Assembly (NCBI GenBank): GCA_009741485.1 | Contig: CM019214.1 | Location: 27,604,081 to 27,668,080 of the forward strand | Source: Malurus cyaneus samueli | Taxonomy: Eukaryota > Chordata > Aves > Passeriformes > Maluridae | Direction: 5' to 3' | Length of the DNA stretch: 64,000 nucleotides | Part shown: piece by piece, positions 47,931 to 62,679 of the stretch | Position numbering within the stretch: position 1 is the stretch's first letter | Layout: each line of letters opens with the position of its first letter | Made by a program: the position numbers and the translations under genes | Notes under the pieces: generated by a model | Told to the model about the DNA's origin: nothing | The model's input: the letters and a program-made list of their open reading frames with translations, nothing else | Databases searched by the model: none

Positions 47931-50900
47931 CTTTCCTAGGGGAAAAAAAAAAGAAAAGAAGAAATCATCTCCTAGGAGTCTTTTTCCTCACATGGACGCA
48001 TTTTTGCACTTCTTGGGACCAGAACAATTTATCAGGGCCACTGTTTACCCCAGGATAATTACCCAATTTTTTGTGAATGTGTTTTCACATACCGTTTTCT
48101 ACACTCTTTAACTCAGTGAGTTTCAACACAAAGGTTCAAAATGCTAGAAAATAAACCTAATAAAGCTTAGTCCATTACTCCCTTCCCTCACTAGCGGATG
48201 CCGAGAGATGATGTTTCTTTTCTAGGCTGTGGAGAAGACTTGCTGTCCACAGAAGTTCTTGGGAAAGGGCTGCTTTTCAGACCATCTGCTTTCACTGGGC
48301 AAAGTGACTGATTTTGTCCAAGCTCTTGTTGCTGCATGAGGAGTTTGGAGTTCTGACATGCCTGGCTAGCATTTCCATGATAGGAGTTTCTGAAATTACT
48401 GTCATTTGAGTTCTTATGCTATGCTCTCAGCATTACACAAGATGCAGAGGGGAGGAATTACCACCAAACAGATCAAGTTTCTAGCCTGAAATGAAGTTGT
48501 GAAATTACTGCAGAAGGCCTGCTGGTACAGGATTTCTGATACCGTGTCACAGAGCATCAAATAGTCCCAAAAAGCTTCAGATAAGTACTCTGCATTTTGG
48601 ATGCTTATCTTGAACTCCAGATCTTTTGAAACATGCCCTTCATGCACTTCAAGTCTGTATCCTTCAAACAGATCTTCTTCTAAATGAGATAATTAAACTT
48701 CTTTGTGTCTTCTCAGAGAACCCATGTGTTCATTTGTGGTCCCAAGGGAAGACTAAATTAACCTTGCTGTCATTTCTTGATGTATTACCAAATGACATTA
48801 TTTATACTAGATTTAGCTGTAAAACCCTACTTTCAGGGGCAGTGTGTCCTAGAATAGTGCAAAAAGGATGTTTTTCTTTCCTTTCTGTATTTAAGGCATG
48901 AATAACATTAGAGAGATGCATCTTTCCTTTAGGATCTCAGAGGATAAGAAGTTTACAGACTGAAATAATATAAATGTATTTACTTAAATGTCTTCAAAAG
49001 GGTAAAGGATAGCAGATCAAAAATATTTTCACCACGAAGTTTTCTTTTTCTGTCAGTGGAGGTTCTGTAGCTCTTCATTACCTACAACATCCTCATCCCC
49101 ACCCCTACCAACCATCCTGCCCTTCTTCTGGTAGTTCCCTCCAGTGCTCTGAAACATAGAGGTCTCTCTTTTCTGTGATTTCCTTCCTCCAAATTTTCCC
49201 TTCACTTTTCAGTGATGTAAAACAGCCAAGATAAGAAATAGCTGTCTCTTCCCAGGAGGAGGCTGGCGGATGTGCAGTTCTGAAGAACAATTCCGTTTTT
49301 CCTACTGTGTTCCTAGGATAGGGAGTGCTGGGGAGCAGGGGAAAGCGAGAAGTAATTTAACTTCCTTTTTGCCAGCTGTGCCAGCTATTGCCAGCAAAAC
49401 AGACACAGCAAAGTGCACCAGCTTTGTACTGCTCCCCTCCTGAAATAATAGAGTAAGATGTGGAACAGGGATGGCTAATAACTTGTATGTCTGGTCAAAG
49501 TACAAAAACAGATAAGTGTTTGTGTAATGCATCCTATTGCTCCTTAAGCATCTGGCATAAACTCTTGTCCTTAGTCATGTTTCATGTTTCATTTGTTGCT
49601 CGAAAGAGATGACTGGGGAGTTAGACTATTACCACCATGGGATAATAGTGGCATTTATTTGTTTTTTTACAAAGAAAAGCAAACCTGCTGGAGTTTGGGA
49701 CTGTAAGAGTTAAAGTATTGTATTTCTGTGGAGGATGAGGGGTTTGCCACTGTGAGATTTTAAGTGTAGCTTTTTACATGATTTTTATATTATTGATGTG
49801 GCTTAATGAGGAAAACACAGGAACTGATGTTTTCTTACTTACTTAAATATAAAAAAAACCAGCATAAGCAGAAAAAACTTACTTGCCTTGGGATCCTAAT
49901 TCACATTGTAGCAGGAATCTGTAGGCGAAAACATCCCTTTTTATGATGGCAAGGAATGTCACCAGTAAGCAACAAGAAGCTTGGTTTCCATGGTTAAGGG
50001 ATACAGTTGGATTTAGTGGGACAACTGAGTTCAGGCCAACTGGTTTTTTGCACTGGGACATTTTTTTGGGGATGTATAAGAAAAAGTAGTGCCTTGAAAT
50101 GTCACAAGAATCTTTCCCAGTAAGTAGAAGAAGAGAAATCCATCAGGGGGCTTTATTATTACCATGCTAAGATCTTCAAAGATTATTTTTGTCATGCCCA
50201 TATTTTTAGTAGCCTGCCTTGCTGCATCAGTGGAGACCTAGACTCAAAATCTGGCTTGTGCATAATAAAGAAGCACAGGAACACCCATAGGAACGAGCAC
50301 TCTCGTGAGATACCAAAGCCAGGGTTCTGTGTAGCAGTGGGCAGCAGGAATCACTAGTGCCACAAAATAAGGTTTCATGTTAGTATGACTGTTACTGACC
50401 TTAGGGAGTTACTCAGATGATCTGGTGACCTGAGTGTTGTGCAGGTATGCATAAGGAAGGTAATGGGCAGCAATCATAAAAGTCCAGAGAAACTGAAATA
50501 TTGTGCTTGCATTATGGGAACAGCAGAATAAATGTTCTTAGTGGACTGTGTGAACAGTATAGTACCATGAGAACTGAGAGCTGTGGACAAATGGTCCAAC
50601 TGTGCTAAAGATTGTACTTGAGCAGCAGCACTAAAATCAAAACAAAGTTAGCAGCTTATCTGGGATCTCCTGCTACTGAGAAGCTTTTGCCTGAGTGGAA
50701 CCCAGTTCATCAGGAAAAACGGAAAAGTGAAGAAAAGAAACCAGAAGAAAAGCTATTATCCTTCACAGCTGGAAAATGAATTACATTTGTGTATGTGTAA
50801 GTACACACTGAGGAAATAAAGTGGATGAGGTTTGGAGTAAATGCCTCCAAGACTTGTTTTAGCAACTTTCCAACTCAGTAAAACAGATCCCAGGATCTGA

Positions 50901-52214
50901 CAACTAGGGAAACCCTCTTCTTACCTTTCAGGATACAAAACAGAAAGTCTACAAATTAAGCAATATAAACAGAGAGTGGGAATTTGCTGGGGACTATTGC
51001 TCATCTCATTAGATGGAGAAATGAGGTTCTAGTTACACAGTTTGCAGGCACTAAACAGAGCTTTGCCCCTCAAATGCATCCTTGGTGAAATCCATCTCTG
51101 AACAGCAGATGTTGCTGACAAAGTGTGACCAGACTCAGAACCTCATTACTGAAAAAAATGTGCATCAGTACTGTTCCCTTTTAATGAAAAAGATCTTTCA
51201 AAAATCAACTGGAATCATGTATTAGATGCTGGAAAAACAATACACAGAAGGAAGTATCTAGTGAAGAGGTAGCAATGAAATTATTTTACCATGCTGTCAG
51301 CAGGTGAAGCATTGAGTTTCTTTATAAAAGTAAATGGTGAGAGATTGATTCTCTTAGGAGGGGATATATAGTAGAGTTCTTCCAGACACTTAATGCATTT
51401 GAGATCTGTCCTGTTCACAAAATATAGCGTAGATACTGACTTTGCCATGGAAAAGAAACACAGGACAAATATGTGATTTTTTTGTTACCTTCTGATGTTT
51501 GAAAATCAAGATGTGGCTTTGTGTGGTTCCTGAAGAACAGTCTTTATGGTGGTTGAGCCATAGATACAGTGATGATTCACTAGAGGCTTGATTCTTCAAT
51601 CTACATGGGGAAAGCTGTTTTCCTCTATCAAGCTTTGGAGTTTAGCAGGGATTTGCATCTTATGTGAACGAAAAGCCCCTGGGTGTTTGTGTTTCAGATG
51701 TTAGAGAGGCCAGACCACTGCCATAATAAGGTGGTACCCACTCAAGACAACAACAGTCTCATTACTAATCTTTAATCTGAAGATCTGCTCTGAACAGAGG
51801 CATGAGATATAATCTGTGAGGTTTCAAGGAGGCAAGCAAGGAGGTAGAGATGGAATCTTTTCTTGTTGTTTTGATGAACATGACCATTGCAGTCTCAGGT
51901 TATTTCCACACTATTGCTGATAAAGCGTTTCTAAGATCCATTTTTGAGCCTTAGGCATTCTTTCTCAATGTCATTATGTTGAGTTGGCATCACCTCGGAG
52001 TTATTTCATAGAACGCTGCTTATAACAAAGCTGAATACATACATCCAGTCTTCTGGTTGCCCGTGATGGATTTCAGCTTCAGGGCTACTCTTCCTGAGTT
52101 AGATGGTGTGTACAGCTCATACAGAAACATATTCTGAATAAAGCATCAGTTACCAGATTCTAAGACTTTTGAGCCTGATGAGAACTCTGGGGTTTGTTCC
52201 ACATCTTCTAAGAA

Positions 52215-52247
52215 TCAAGCTCATATAATGTGTCAAGCTCATATAAT
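52215..52247. repeat. 15-bp perfect direct repeat, two copies
   Basis: TCAAGCTCATATAAT occurs at 52215-52229 and 52233-52247 with three bases between the copies. Confidence 0.9.
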
Positions 52248-54194
52248 TTCTAATATAGTGAGCTATAGATGTGCTACTTACTTTATTTTTGTCTATTTTC
52301 TACTTCTTACTGCCAAGACATGAGCGTTTCCGAATTTTGTAGATCTGTTTGCGAAATGACAAGCATGTAATGAAAAAGGATGTGAAAGCGAGGCCAAATG
52401 ACATCCCTTAAGTTGGTTTAAAGCTTGAAATCTGGTTGTTTATAGTCTCAGTATGTTAGTTGTTTGTACTATGATAAGAGCATTTTTGGTGTGGAGACTG
52501 AGCTACAAGATTGCAGCAATGCAGACAGTGTTTGTGGGTCAGGGAAGTGCACCAGAAGGCAGCAAAATCTGTCCTAGGCCAGGCTGAACCAGTGACTCAT
52601 CAAACTCTGGGAAAGTGCATTTAACCCAGTTCTGCAGTATTGCAGAAATCAGCTCAGCTGCCAAACAGAACCAGAGCAGGTTTTATGTCACAAGTCAGTG
52701 GTAATATGGGAAAGATGAACCCTTCCTTTTTATTCTGAATAAATAAATGTCATTTCCATATTGCCATCTCCTGAGCCAATGTTTCACAGTATGGCTGTGG
52801 TAATGTTCTTGTATTGTCAAGGGGATATTCTGAAGGAAGTTAAAACTTCCCTCATTCCCTCCTCCCCCCCAAAAAAAAACCCAAAAAACCTTCCCACTCC
52901 TCCCATTAAAATTATGTGGAAGTAGATATGCAGGATGAAGAAATATCCAAACAATAAACTGTCATTTATTCTTTAGGATACAGGATAACAATTCAGCCAT
53001 TCCATGTTTCAAATTTTGTAGTCTGCAGATGCAAATACATTATACTGAGCTATAGATTTTGACCCCTAACTAGGTAAGTAGTTAAAAGAGTTTTTTTGGT
53101 AGAATAAGGAATTGAAAGGTATCATATGAATTTTACGTGCAGGCATTATAATGCTTCTTCTGTTTTAAGTTTTTGGGTGGTTTTTGTGTGCATTGGGACA
53201 TGTGGGGAAAAAAAAGGAGCTGTTGCAGGTCCCTTCTTTTCTCATATAAGAAAATATTTTAAGACATTTTGCTAATCAAAAGTGTATAGGTGAGAAAAGA
53301 GATTATCAGTGATAGTTGACTACCAGTTTTTGTGTCCACAAGGAAGTAATTGATCCTTTTTTTCTGAATATGTTTTTCTGTATATGTTAGATTATCTTCC
53401 TTAACCCCATTGCAAATAGCAAAACTTTCACAGATTCTGCATATAGTCCTGATATGCCAGATCCTCTGCTGTATCTTCTGTATTTGCTAGACCTGTACCC
53501 CAGGCTTTCACCAGTGGCACCACTGAGGAGCTTGGAGCAGAGACAATAAGGCTCAGGGAAGAGGTTAAGTTTTGAAATCAAAAGTGGAAAGTGAAATGGG
53601 TCAGTTAGAAAGCTAGTTCTCATGAGCTTTTTCTTGACTGAAATAGAAAGGAAATGGTGGGTGAAGCATCTGACCAAGCAGTTAGCAGTAAACACTTCCA
53701 TCATCAAATGCAGTTATTTTTCCAGTTTGCAAATCTCTTATCCATTCTTCTTACTTTTAAGGAAATACCAGTCCAGTCCCAAGAAGCAGTTCTGAAAAAT
53801 TGCACAGTGAATTTCCACATTTAATATTTCCACTACAGTCATTTGTCTAACAGCCAACTCAAAATTGAGCCAGGCTGTAAATACTATACTGGACTGGACT
53901 TATCTATCAGCATGTGTGATAAAAGCGGTATCAGTCAATCTGTGCCATCACTGATAAACCTGTGCAAATCCATTCCTTTCAAGTCATGCCATCAGGCAGA
54001 TATTTCTAATTGCAATTTATATCATTCTGCAGGAAGAACTTAAATTCAGCTTCCTTGCTTTCTTTGTTGTATCTCCTTCTGCAGGCACCACAAGATTAAA
54101 AAAGGCCATTGAAAACTGTCACCAACCTCATCCCTCCCAAGGGAAAAAAGAGTTCCCAGCATCTCTTTAAGCATTCACTTCAGGACCAGATCAG

Positions 54195-54250
54195 CATGTC
54201 TGAACCATGTCTGAACCATGACTGTAAACAGAACCATGTCTGTAAACAAT
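54195..54250. repeat. Short tandem repeat cluster based on CATGTCTGAAC
   Basis: Two exact 11-bp copies of CATGTCTGAAC are followed by an 18-bp and a 16-bp variant, both carrying CTGTAAACA. It looks like a nested local duplication. Confidence 0.85.
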
Positions 54251-57200
54251 TATCACAGGAAAACAAACTTAACTAATTCAATTGATAAAAGCAGTTCATA
54301 CACAATCAAACATTTTAAAGTAATTACAGAAAACATCAAACAGTAATAAAATCTCAGTGATTATGCTCACATTTTGGGAAACCCTTGTACCATTGCACTG
54401 AACTGAAAAAAAATACAGATGCTGCAGCCTTGCAAACAGCTGTCCAGCTGGTTTCTGTCAGTCCCTTCCCCACAAGCAGAGCTAGTGCAATTGCTCTGCT
54501 GCTGGTTCAAGAGCAAAAATCTTTCCTACATTGCCAGATTGGTTTGTTCTTAGTGTAACAGGCACAGTTTTCAGAAATCCTGGTTGCCTATCTGAAGTAT
54601 GATTAGCAGCTTTTAAGGTTTACCAGTCACAAAGAATAATATGTTCTTAAGTTTCCTGAGTCTGCCAATTTACTTAGGTGAGTAAACTAGACAGGTCAAA
54701 TAACTGGCGTGGTTTATAAATAGACTAAAAAAAAATCTCCATATATAGACTAGTATCCAGACTTTCTATTGTTTCAAGCAAATGATATCATTATTTGGAT
54801 GTCTTTCCAAAACTGAAAATGACTAGACTTCGGAAACCAGCAGTAGTTAAATATAGAAATTGCTACTTTAATGAGTGAATGCTGTGTTTCATTATTATGC
54901 TACTAGTATATGAACAAATGTCTTTCTGTTCTTAGGGATGGGAAAGGAGGTTTTATTCCAGCAATGTAAGATATAGCACAAAAGCCAAATTCAGATTAAG
55001 GGTTGATAGTGTCTTTGAATTCATTCCTCTTTGGAAAATATTCCAGTATAACTGCACTTGTGAAGTGATATCTGACTTGCACCTTGCATAAGCCTTGGAT
55101 AGATCAAACACAAAATGCACAGTGGTTTGCATAAATAAAATACTAGAATAAAAATTAAAAGAGAAACAATCTATGCCTTTCAGTGTCACAGCCTCCCTAA
55201 CATGTGATTCCGTCCACTTTGGCAAGTCAAAAAAATTCACAGAATTAAGCCAAAGAACTGTTTTTTCTTTGATGATAGCTAGAAAACACTTCTTCTGACT
55301 TCCTTAATACTGCTTTTTATAAATACCTAAATAGCTTCTGTGGAGATACATTTAATTTCTAGGGTTGGAGTGTTGAGAATAAGGACTCATGTTAAGATGT
55401 CCCAGCACTCTTAGTCTAAAGACCACCATCCTTTTAGCTGAGGAATGCCATGTTGAATGTTAGATGGGAGTCTGTTGAACTCATAAGAAAAGATAATAGA
55501 GGGAAATAATATTAATCTCTAAAAATATGCATTTAAAAGATGGGATCAAGTTTTACAAAATATCAAAATAATTTTTAACTTATCAATCCAGGTTTTATTT
55601 AGCTACTGCTGCATACTTTACCTTTCTCTCAGATTTAACTAAAAACAAATTTGAACAAAGAACCCGTTGACATGAAGTCACCTAAATTTAAGCATCTACA
55701 TATTCACAAGGAGTCTGAGTTCTCATTATAATCAAGGAAGCCAATGGGCTTGCCTTAACTAATAGTAATAATTAATGTAGGTATCTTTGCTTGCCTGTAT
55801 TAATAATACATTTCCAGCTTCAAAGCTACTAGGCTTATACCTGTGAGGGTTTTTTTTCTGTAAGCAAACCCAATTCTGGCCTTGGTAAAACAGAGCAACA
55901 CTGTTATTCTCTTTCTCTAATCACTGTGGGCCATAGGTATAACATGATGGCTGTGTAATATTTACCCCTTTGAAAGATATAAGAGACATTTTTAACCATG
56001 GTTGCACACTCTTCAAATGGCTTAGTTTGTCTGCAGCATCAGTTGTCTCTTGCTACCATATATTCAAGCCTTAATTGATGATTAAGACAAAACTTGTCAT
56101 TTCTTTAGGCAGGTAAGTTACCTGTCTCAAATAGATCTGATATGTTGTTTTTCTTCCTTTTCTGGATGCAGTTTTGTTCCAGAAAAAGCATCCTGCATCT
56201 TAACTCTCCTTCATTAGCTCCTGAAAGCTGGAGCACTTTTATGCAGAGACCTGTGGCAGCTTTTTAGGATTCCCTTTCCCATGGCCTTACAGATTCTTCA
56301 CAAATAAATGGGAGTGTATTTTTCTATAGATGTGTCTTTTTTTTTTTATCATTTGACATTTTGAAGCCTTTAAACTGGATTTTCCTATCTTATATTCTAA
56401 TCTCTTTCTTAGCATAACATATAATCATCTCTGTGGGGAAAAAAAAAGGAAAAATATGTCTGAATCCAACTTCATTACCTATAAAATATGAGACTTCCAT
56501 TCTCTGACTTCTTGACCAGAAACTATGTTACAACAAATGCTGCTAGCTTCAAAGTGTGCTGGTTGCAAATAAACTCATGTTGGACAAGTGGGAAAGACCC
56601 CTGGACAATTATTCAAATATCTGTGCTTTATATGTAGTCAGCTTTGAGCATTATTCTTTGACTGAGGCTCTTAAAGGCCCTTTTCTTTTTTTCTTTTAAT
56701 GTCTGCTATATCACAGCAGCTCTTTCTGGATTACATCTGGTTTTCTGGGTAAATATGTGTTTGGATGAAAGCCACAAAATTAGAAATGGTTTTATGAAAA
56801 TGCGAAGGATAAGTTCACACCGTATCATATCTGGCTTTTGCCATTGTTCCAAGGCAGTATCTCCAGACTGCAATAAGAAAACTTTTTAATTTGAAGAGAG
56901 GATGGTAACTAGTACCTCAAATAAAGTGAACATGTGGAGCTGTGAATTTTCACTTTGAAATGAAATTATGCAGCCTTCAAATCAAGGCTGCATGCCAGAA
57001 GGTTCATATAATCAAGAGTCACAAGCCAGTCCATAAGAGGAAAGTCTTTTATAGCTTGAGAGATACAAAATTCATGGTTCCCATCTCTGGTTCCAACATA
57101 CTTGCTGAGACACACTTGAGGTTGGGGTCTTCTCAGCATCGGAGACTTTACATTCTTGCCCCTCCTTTCCTCACCGCAAGCATCAAACGAAGGCATCCCA

Positions 57201-60200
57201 GTCTCTGGGAGCAGCAGTGCCTTTGGATACTTCTTTGTTGACATTCCTGCACCCATCAGGACTCAGAGCTGAAGCAAACCCCTTACTTTCTTGGCATCCT
57301 GCTTCCCAATTTTCTCTATACACTCTGTCAGAAAAGGGAGATGCCGGGTGAAACTTCCCACCATTTGTGATACAAAATTGATTGCCACAAGTACAGCTCT
57401 TCTCATTGCGTTGGGAAGACTCCATTAGGCAGTGGTTAGGAGACCAGCTCTCTTCATACAGCTGGTGCTAAGTCTCTTTGTGTTCTTTCTGGGACCAGTT
57501 TCCTCTTCCAGATTTTTTTTCATTGAAGGATATGTAAATACATGGCTCAACCTACTTTTGGTGGGAAGTGTAAACATTCATAAGATTTTGAGGTCACGCA
57601 CTAAATTATTCCAGTTGCCATGCATCCAGTCTGGAAAAGGGTCTGGCTCCCAGTCAAAAACGAAAGAAAGAATTAGTTCTTAGCGAAATAATTCTCAGAA
57701 CTGTTGGAGAGAGGATCCACACCCACATCTTTTCCTTCCTCTCTGACTGTGTCCATTTATCTCTCCCTTCCACTGGACAATTAAGGTCTTCACAGTGGTT
57801 TTACTGTCCCGTGCAGCAGTAGCTACTGGGCTGCAAGCAGACGGTTTCAGATGGCCGGTTCCATCTTTGGCATTGTCGCTCTGACGAGAGACCAAGGCTG
57901 TTCCTGGTCAATCCAGGCCTTCTCTGCTGACAGCATTCTCCCTACTTGTTTTGAGTGGTTGTTTATGCATGTTTCTAGAGGAAAAAGTTTGGCAACAGGC
58001 AACAGATGTTTTCAACTCTTTGAGGAGTAAAATGTTGGGTTTGAGCAAATACAACTGTGCTGTCACGTTTGAATCCGATGAAGTTCTTTGCCTGGTGATG
58101 ATCAGCAGCAGGAGTACTCTGTCATACTACTACTTTATTTTTTCTTCTTTCTTTTGAAGGAAGCAAAAAATTAATGTTTCTAAGTCAGGGCTGTATAAAC
58201 CAAATTTGAAATTAATGTCCGTATCAAGGGCTGAAGGTCAAATGTGAAAGCAGAGGTTCATACTGGAGGTGTGGCCTGGTCTGGTCTCCCTGGCACTGAC
58301 ACACAGGGCTGCCTCTCAGGCATGCCAGGAATTCCCTCGGGACTTCCAGGCTGAAGTCTCACTGGAAGCATCTAAATGTACTGCTCGAATGTGCTGTTCA
58401 ATGCCCCACTGCAGAATGTCAGCACCTCCAGTCCTAGTTCAGTTTTTCAGCAAGCTCCTAAAACCTTCTAAAATACGCCTGGCTGAAATTTAGGTGAGCA
58501 GAATGGGGCTTGTCAGCACAGAAGTTAATACACAACTGCGACCTACAAAACGTTATCAAAGAAGATGTCGGTGTACTGAGTCTTTGATTACAAGTTGCAA
58601 TATTTTCATTATCATTTCCGTGATTATTTTTTGAGCTGTATGTAAGGAAATGGCTTATATTTCCTGGTCTTTCTGTACTCATAGAACTGTACTTTGAGGT
58701 CTGTCCTCTGGTTGCTTTTGTTCTTTGTTGAATACCAGCCCTTGAAGTGAAGATACTTGAATGGGCACGCAGAAATGACAATTACCCGAATGTGGCCAAG
58801 ATTAGCAACACATAAATCATTAACGTGTGGAAAAGTTAAAAGAAATCTGCGTATATGTTTCATAGTTTTTTAAGGGTTTGGCTGAAGGAAACTGCATTTA
58901 AGTTGTCTATTTTTAGCTGAAGATGTGTAAGTTCAGAAATACTTTTTGGAGACAAAAAAAAAATTATAAGAAAGCAAGAGGGCACAAAAGATTTTGTGTT
59001 GGGACACCCACATTTAATGCTTGCTATTCATAAAAATGAGAAGTATTTACGCTAGGCAAATATGCAAGCTTTACAAACATAGGTGGCACTTACATGTTTT
59101 CTCTTGCTTGTGTTTAAGTAGTGTTCACGTTCTTTGAACATGATGAATATATCCATCCCAGCAAAGGGCTGGGTAAGCCAGCTCTAGAGATGCCTAGCGT
59201 TGAACATTGTGGACTTGAGCAGTGTTAGATGCAACTTAAGATTTGCTGATTGAAGGAAACACTTACAAGAACCTTATAATCCTTTATTTGGCAAAGTAAT
59301 GTATCACTGTTGTTATTAGTAGCCACAATTTGCAACTACATCACTGAAAAAATGTTGAATTACAATTTTATGTCATACTGTTGTAAGCATTTGTACAAAA
59401 TCACTGTAAGAAATCTGATAAATTACACAAAAGAGCTATTGAGTTGCAATTCTACTGCCTTTGCTCCTGCAATTAATGTTCAGGAGTAAACCTATCCTTC
59501 CTTACAAGCTCATCTCTTCTTACCACCCCCTGTCCCCACAGGGACACCTATTCAGCAGACCTTTGGGGACTCCCCATGGGCTTAGGGTCACAAGTCAGCA
59601 TCCCTGCTACCTGCAGGTGTCCCTTATCTTACTCTTAGTATATATATCCTCACCACCTTCGTTCTTCACCTAATTTGATGCCCTCTTCATTTTTTTTCTT
59701 TTCCAAGGTTTTACTAGCCTTGCACCTACTTTTCCATGTCTATACTCCTCCCAGATAAACAACCTACTTTTAGTTTCTTTTTCCTCATTGGTCCCATTTT
59801 TTTCACCCTCAAAAGTTGGAGTTTCTGGCACTATTACCTAGGCAATTTTTCTCAATATGGTGTTACCTTTACAGTTGGCTGAATGAGACAGCCTTAGCTC
59901 CAAAGCTTTTGATCCTGTGGTTCTCATTGGGAGCATTTGTGTTACACATTTCTGGGCAGAATTACCATACTTTTGATTCTCCAACCTAGTTCTAATTGGG
60001 CAATACCTCACCTTATGCACAGAGAGCCTGCACAGCAGTGCAGTGGTATAACCCATTTTGGTTTTGTACTGTGTGTCTGCTCCATGGTGTTCTTCACACT
60101 TGGTGTTCCCACCAAAGGGTGTGGCTTCCCATGAGGGTGAGATTTGGACTCAGCATGGGATTCATCTCACGTGAGGCTGGACATCTGCTCGGTAGACATG

Positions 60201-62555
60201 TCTCAACCAGTTACCCTGTGCTATATTTCTAATCCCCTAGCCCTTCTATGATGAGATTTAACTCTGGTGTCAGAAATAGATCTAATGAGATTCTCTGGGT
60301 GATCTAAAATAGCAGCAGGATGTTGTGCCTGTATTGCATAAATCTTAAATCAGATTCTCTGAACCCCACTTCTGAGCTCTGCCTAGACTCTGGACTTTTT
60401 AGAGATTAGTGGAATTATACATCATCCAAAACATGAGAAAGACTTGGAACTGTCAGTCTTCTCAGGAGGCACCTTCATAACTGAGGGCCAGTTTTTCCAG
60501 CGTGATTACACAAATCCTAGGATATCATTCTGGTGCAGGCACACTTATTCATTTAACTGCGCAAATCAGGATATTCATCTCTCCATCGTTATAGTTCTAC
60601 AGGGAGTGGATCTCTGTATGTAAGGTAGTCACCTCCCCCCACCTTCATGGCTGAGAGAAAACTGTAGATATTTTCTGGGAGAGACACAGTTGATCAGTTT
60701 AAATGCCGGTAAAAGGATGGGATGAATCATGTCCTAGATCTGACTGTTCACACCACTGACCAAAAAGATTGTTGCTGAGATCAAAACAACTACATTGGGT
60801 TGTCACTGTTAGTCTTATGTTCCCAGAAATCTGTTTTCCTCAGGACATAAATAGTTGAGTACTTCAAAGTACATTGTTTGTTGCTAAATTTGAAACTTTA
60901 AGACTTTTTGCATTCTAATTATTGACTGATATATGTCCATTTTATTTCCCTTCACCTCAGTTGTGTGCCTGTGGTTATAATTGTTTTTGACAGAGTAGAC
61001 AAAGACTTACTTTTGAATGTTAACAAGCTTGTAAGCCATAATGTTTTAGACTGTATCCTCCAATAATGTAAGATCAAATGACTGTGCAATGATCTTCAAG
61101 CAATTATAAATATTCTAGATAGTGGAAGATAGTAGAAAATGCTATTTGTGACTAAAAGCTCCCAGAGTCATTCCACTAGCATTTGAAAGGTGAAGTGGTG
61201 GAGATTTGGTGATAAGGAAAGCCTGGGTATAATCCAGAAGAGATGTATTACTGCTGGTCTCAAATGCTTTCCCATTGTGTTCCCTACCTTTTCAGAATCT
61301 TCCAGATTTTTCTCTCCATTATCTGCTGAATCTCTGTGCATAAAAGGATACAAAATGAGAAAGCTTCCTAAAATTGTGGAAGAAAACAATTGTGTCCCTG
61401 TATTAGCTGCTGGTATTGTTACAGCAAATTAAAATGTTGGATGGTAGATAGTACACAAACAATAGACCTTGAACTTCCATTTGAAATAAGCATTAGCAGC
61501 TTATTTTTTTTACAAGTGCAGAAATATCTTGCCATAGTTCTGGTTTGTTATTTTCTTCTTGACAACACTTAACCAAATTTAGAGTCACTCTGCTAATAAA
61601 AGAAATAAACTTACTGTTCTCATTATTTTTTTCTCAGTAGGCAAAACAGAAAACTCACATGATCAAATTACTGTATCTGTCTTACTCCTAGACTGGGATT
61701 GTTTACAGCCTCAACAAAAACAGATCTCTAAAAGTTCAAAATGGATTGTTATCAGTGGCAGCGCTACTTAGCACACTGTTCCTTGATAAATACCTGCATC
61801 CTCCAGGGAAATATGATCACACAGGCCATAGGTCCACATGGCATCCATAAAAATTAATAGAACTGTTCTCAATTTTGGAAAAGGAACTGAGGGGGAAACT
61901 CTGTAAAATGAAGGATACTGAGAAAAATATGCACATTTCATCTGCAGATCAGTTAATTAAAAATAAACCCCATGGAAATAGTGAATTTGTGATCATCCAA
62001 ATATTTAACTAAAAAACTAACCAACCTGAGCAAACTGCTGGAGTTTATAAAATTGTCTTTATTTATTATTTCCTCTAAACAATAGCTTAAACATAAAACA
62101 GAGTCATAGCATGACATAGAACTCTGTTAAATCCATGAAATAATTTCCTAAATAAAACACCTAACCTATAAATAGATCAGGGCATGGTTTCAGTTTGGTG
62201 GATTGCTTTTATCAGTGTGAAAACCCTACCTCTTCCAATAAACATGAAAATTAGATATAAAGCTGAAACGAAAGTATTGTAATTTATTAAAGTACTTAAG
62301 ATATAGACGTGAACCTTCTCATGACAAGCACAAGAACGTTTTTTGGGAACTCTGTATTGCAGTTTGTTGTAAGATTAAGAGCCTGCTATACTAATATGAC
62401 CAAGGGAGGACTTAGGCAGCACTTGGTATCTGCTCCATACCTTTTATTCATTTGACTGCCAGGGAGGAATACAAATCCCAGAGCAGTGTTTTCAGGTAGT
62501 GTAAAGGAAGAAGTGCATACCTGAGAAATGTGACCAAAAACCTCAGGTGCTGAGT

Positions 62556-62561
62556 AGAGGA
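62556..62561. repeat. Target-site duplication, left copy (AGAGGA)
   Basis: Identical to 62942-62947 and exactly abutting the TG and CA ends of the solo LTR. Confidence 0.85.
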
Positions 62562-62622
62562 TGTAACCGCCCACTGCAGGAAAGACGACGCAAACTCTAA
62601 GAGAAGCAGGTCCAGGTTCTTC

Positions 62623-62628
62623 TTTATT
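62623..62628 (-). terminator. Polyadenylation signal of the solo LTR
   Basis: AATAAA on the minus strand, placed between TATA box and U5 as in a typical LTR with a short R region. Confidence 0.7.
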
Positions 62629-62672
62629 CATCTTCGATTTCAGCTCTCCCTATTACCAGCAACTAGCATGAG

Positions 62673-62679
62673 TTATATA
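62673..62679 (-). promoter_or_regulatory. TATA box of the solo LTR
   Basis: TATATAA on the minus strand, about 45 bases before the AATAAA signal of the same LTR. It would direct transcription leftward, antisense to the rightward host gene. Confidence 0.7.

Larger units (their letters stand above)
47960..62555. other. Gene-free stretch, presumed intron of the rightward gene
   Basis: About 14.6 kb of AT-rich sequence with no recognised exon, RNA gene or CR1. ORFs are at most 107 codons and unrecognised. Two small direct-repeat clusters at 52.2 kb and 54.2 kb are listed separately. Polypurine, poly(A) and poly(T) runs below 15 bases occur throughout. Confidence 0.6.

Noticed and set aside
47528..48058. 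176-codon plus-strand ORF and its opposite-strand partners
   Set aside because: They fall in the second CpG-rich segment and are open in several frames at once, so they reflect composition. No domain or signal peptide stands out.
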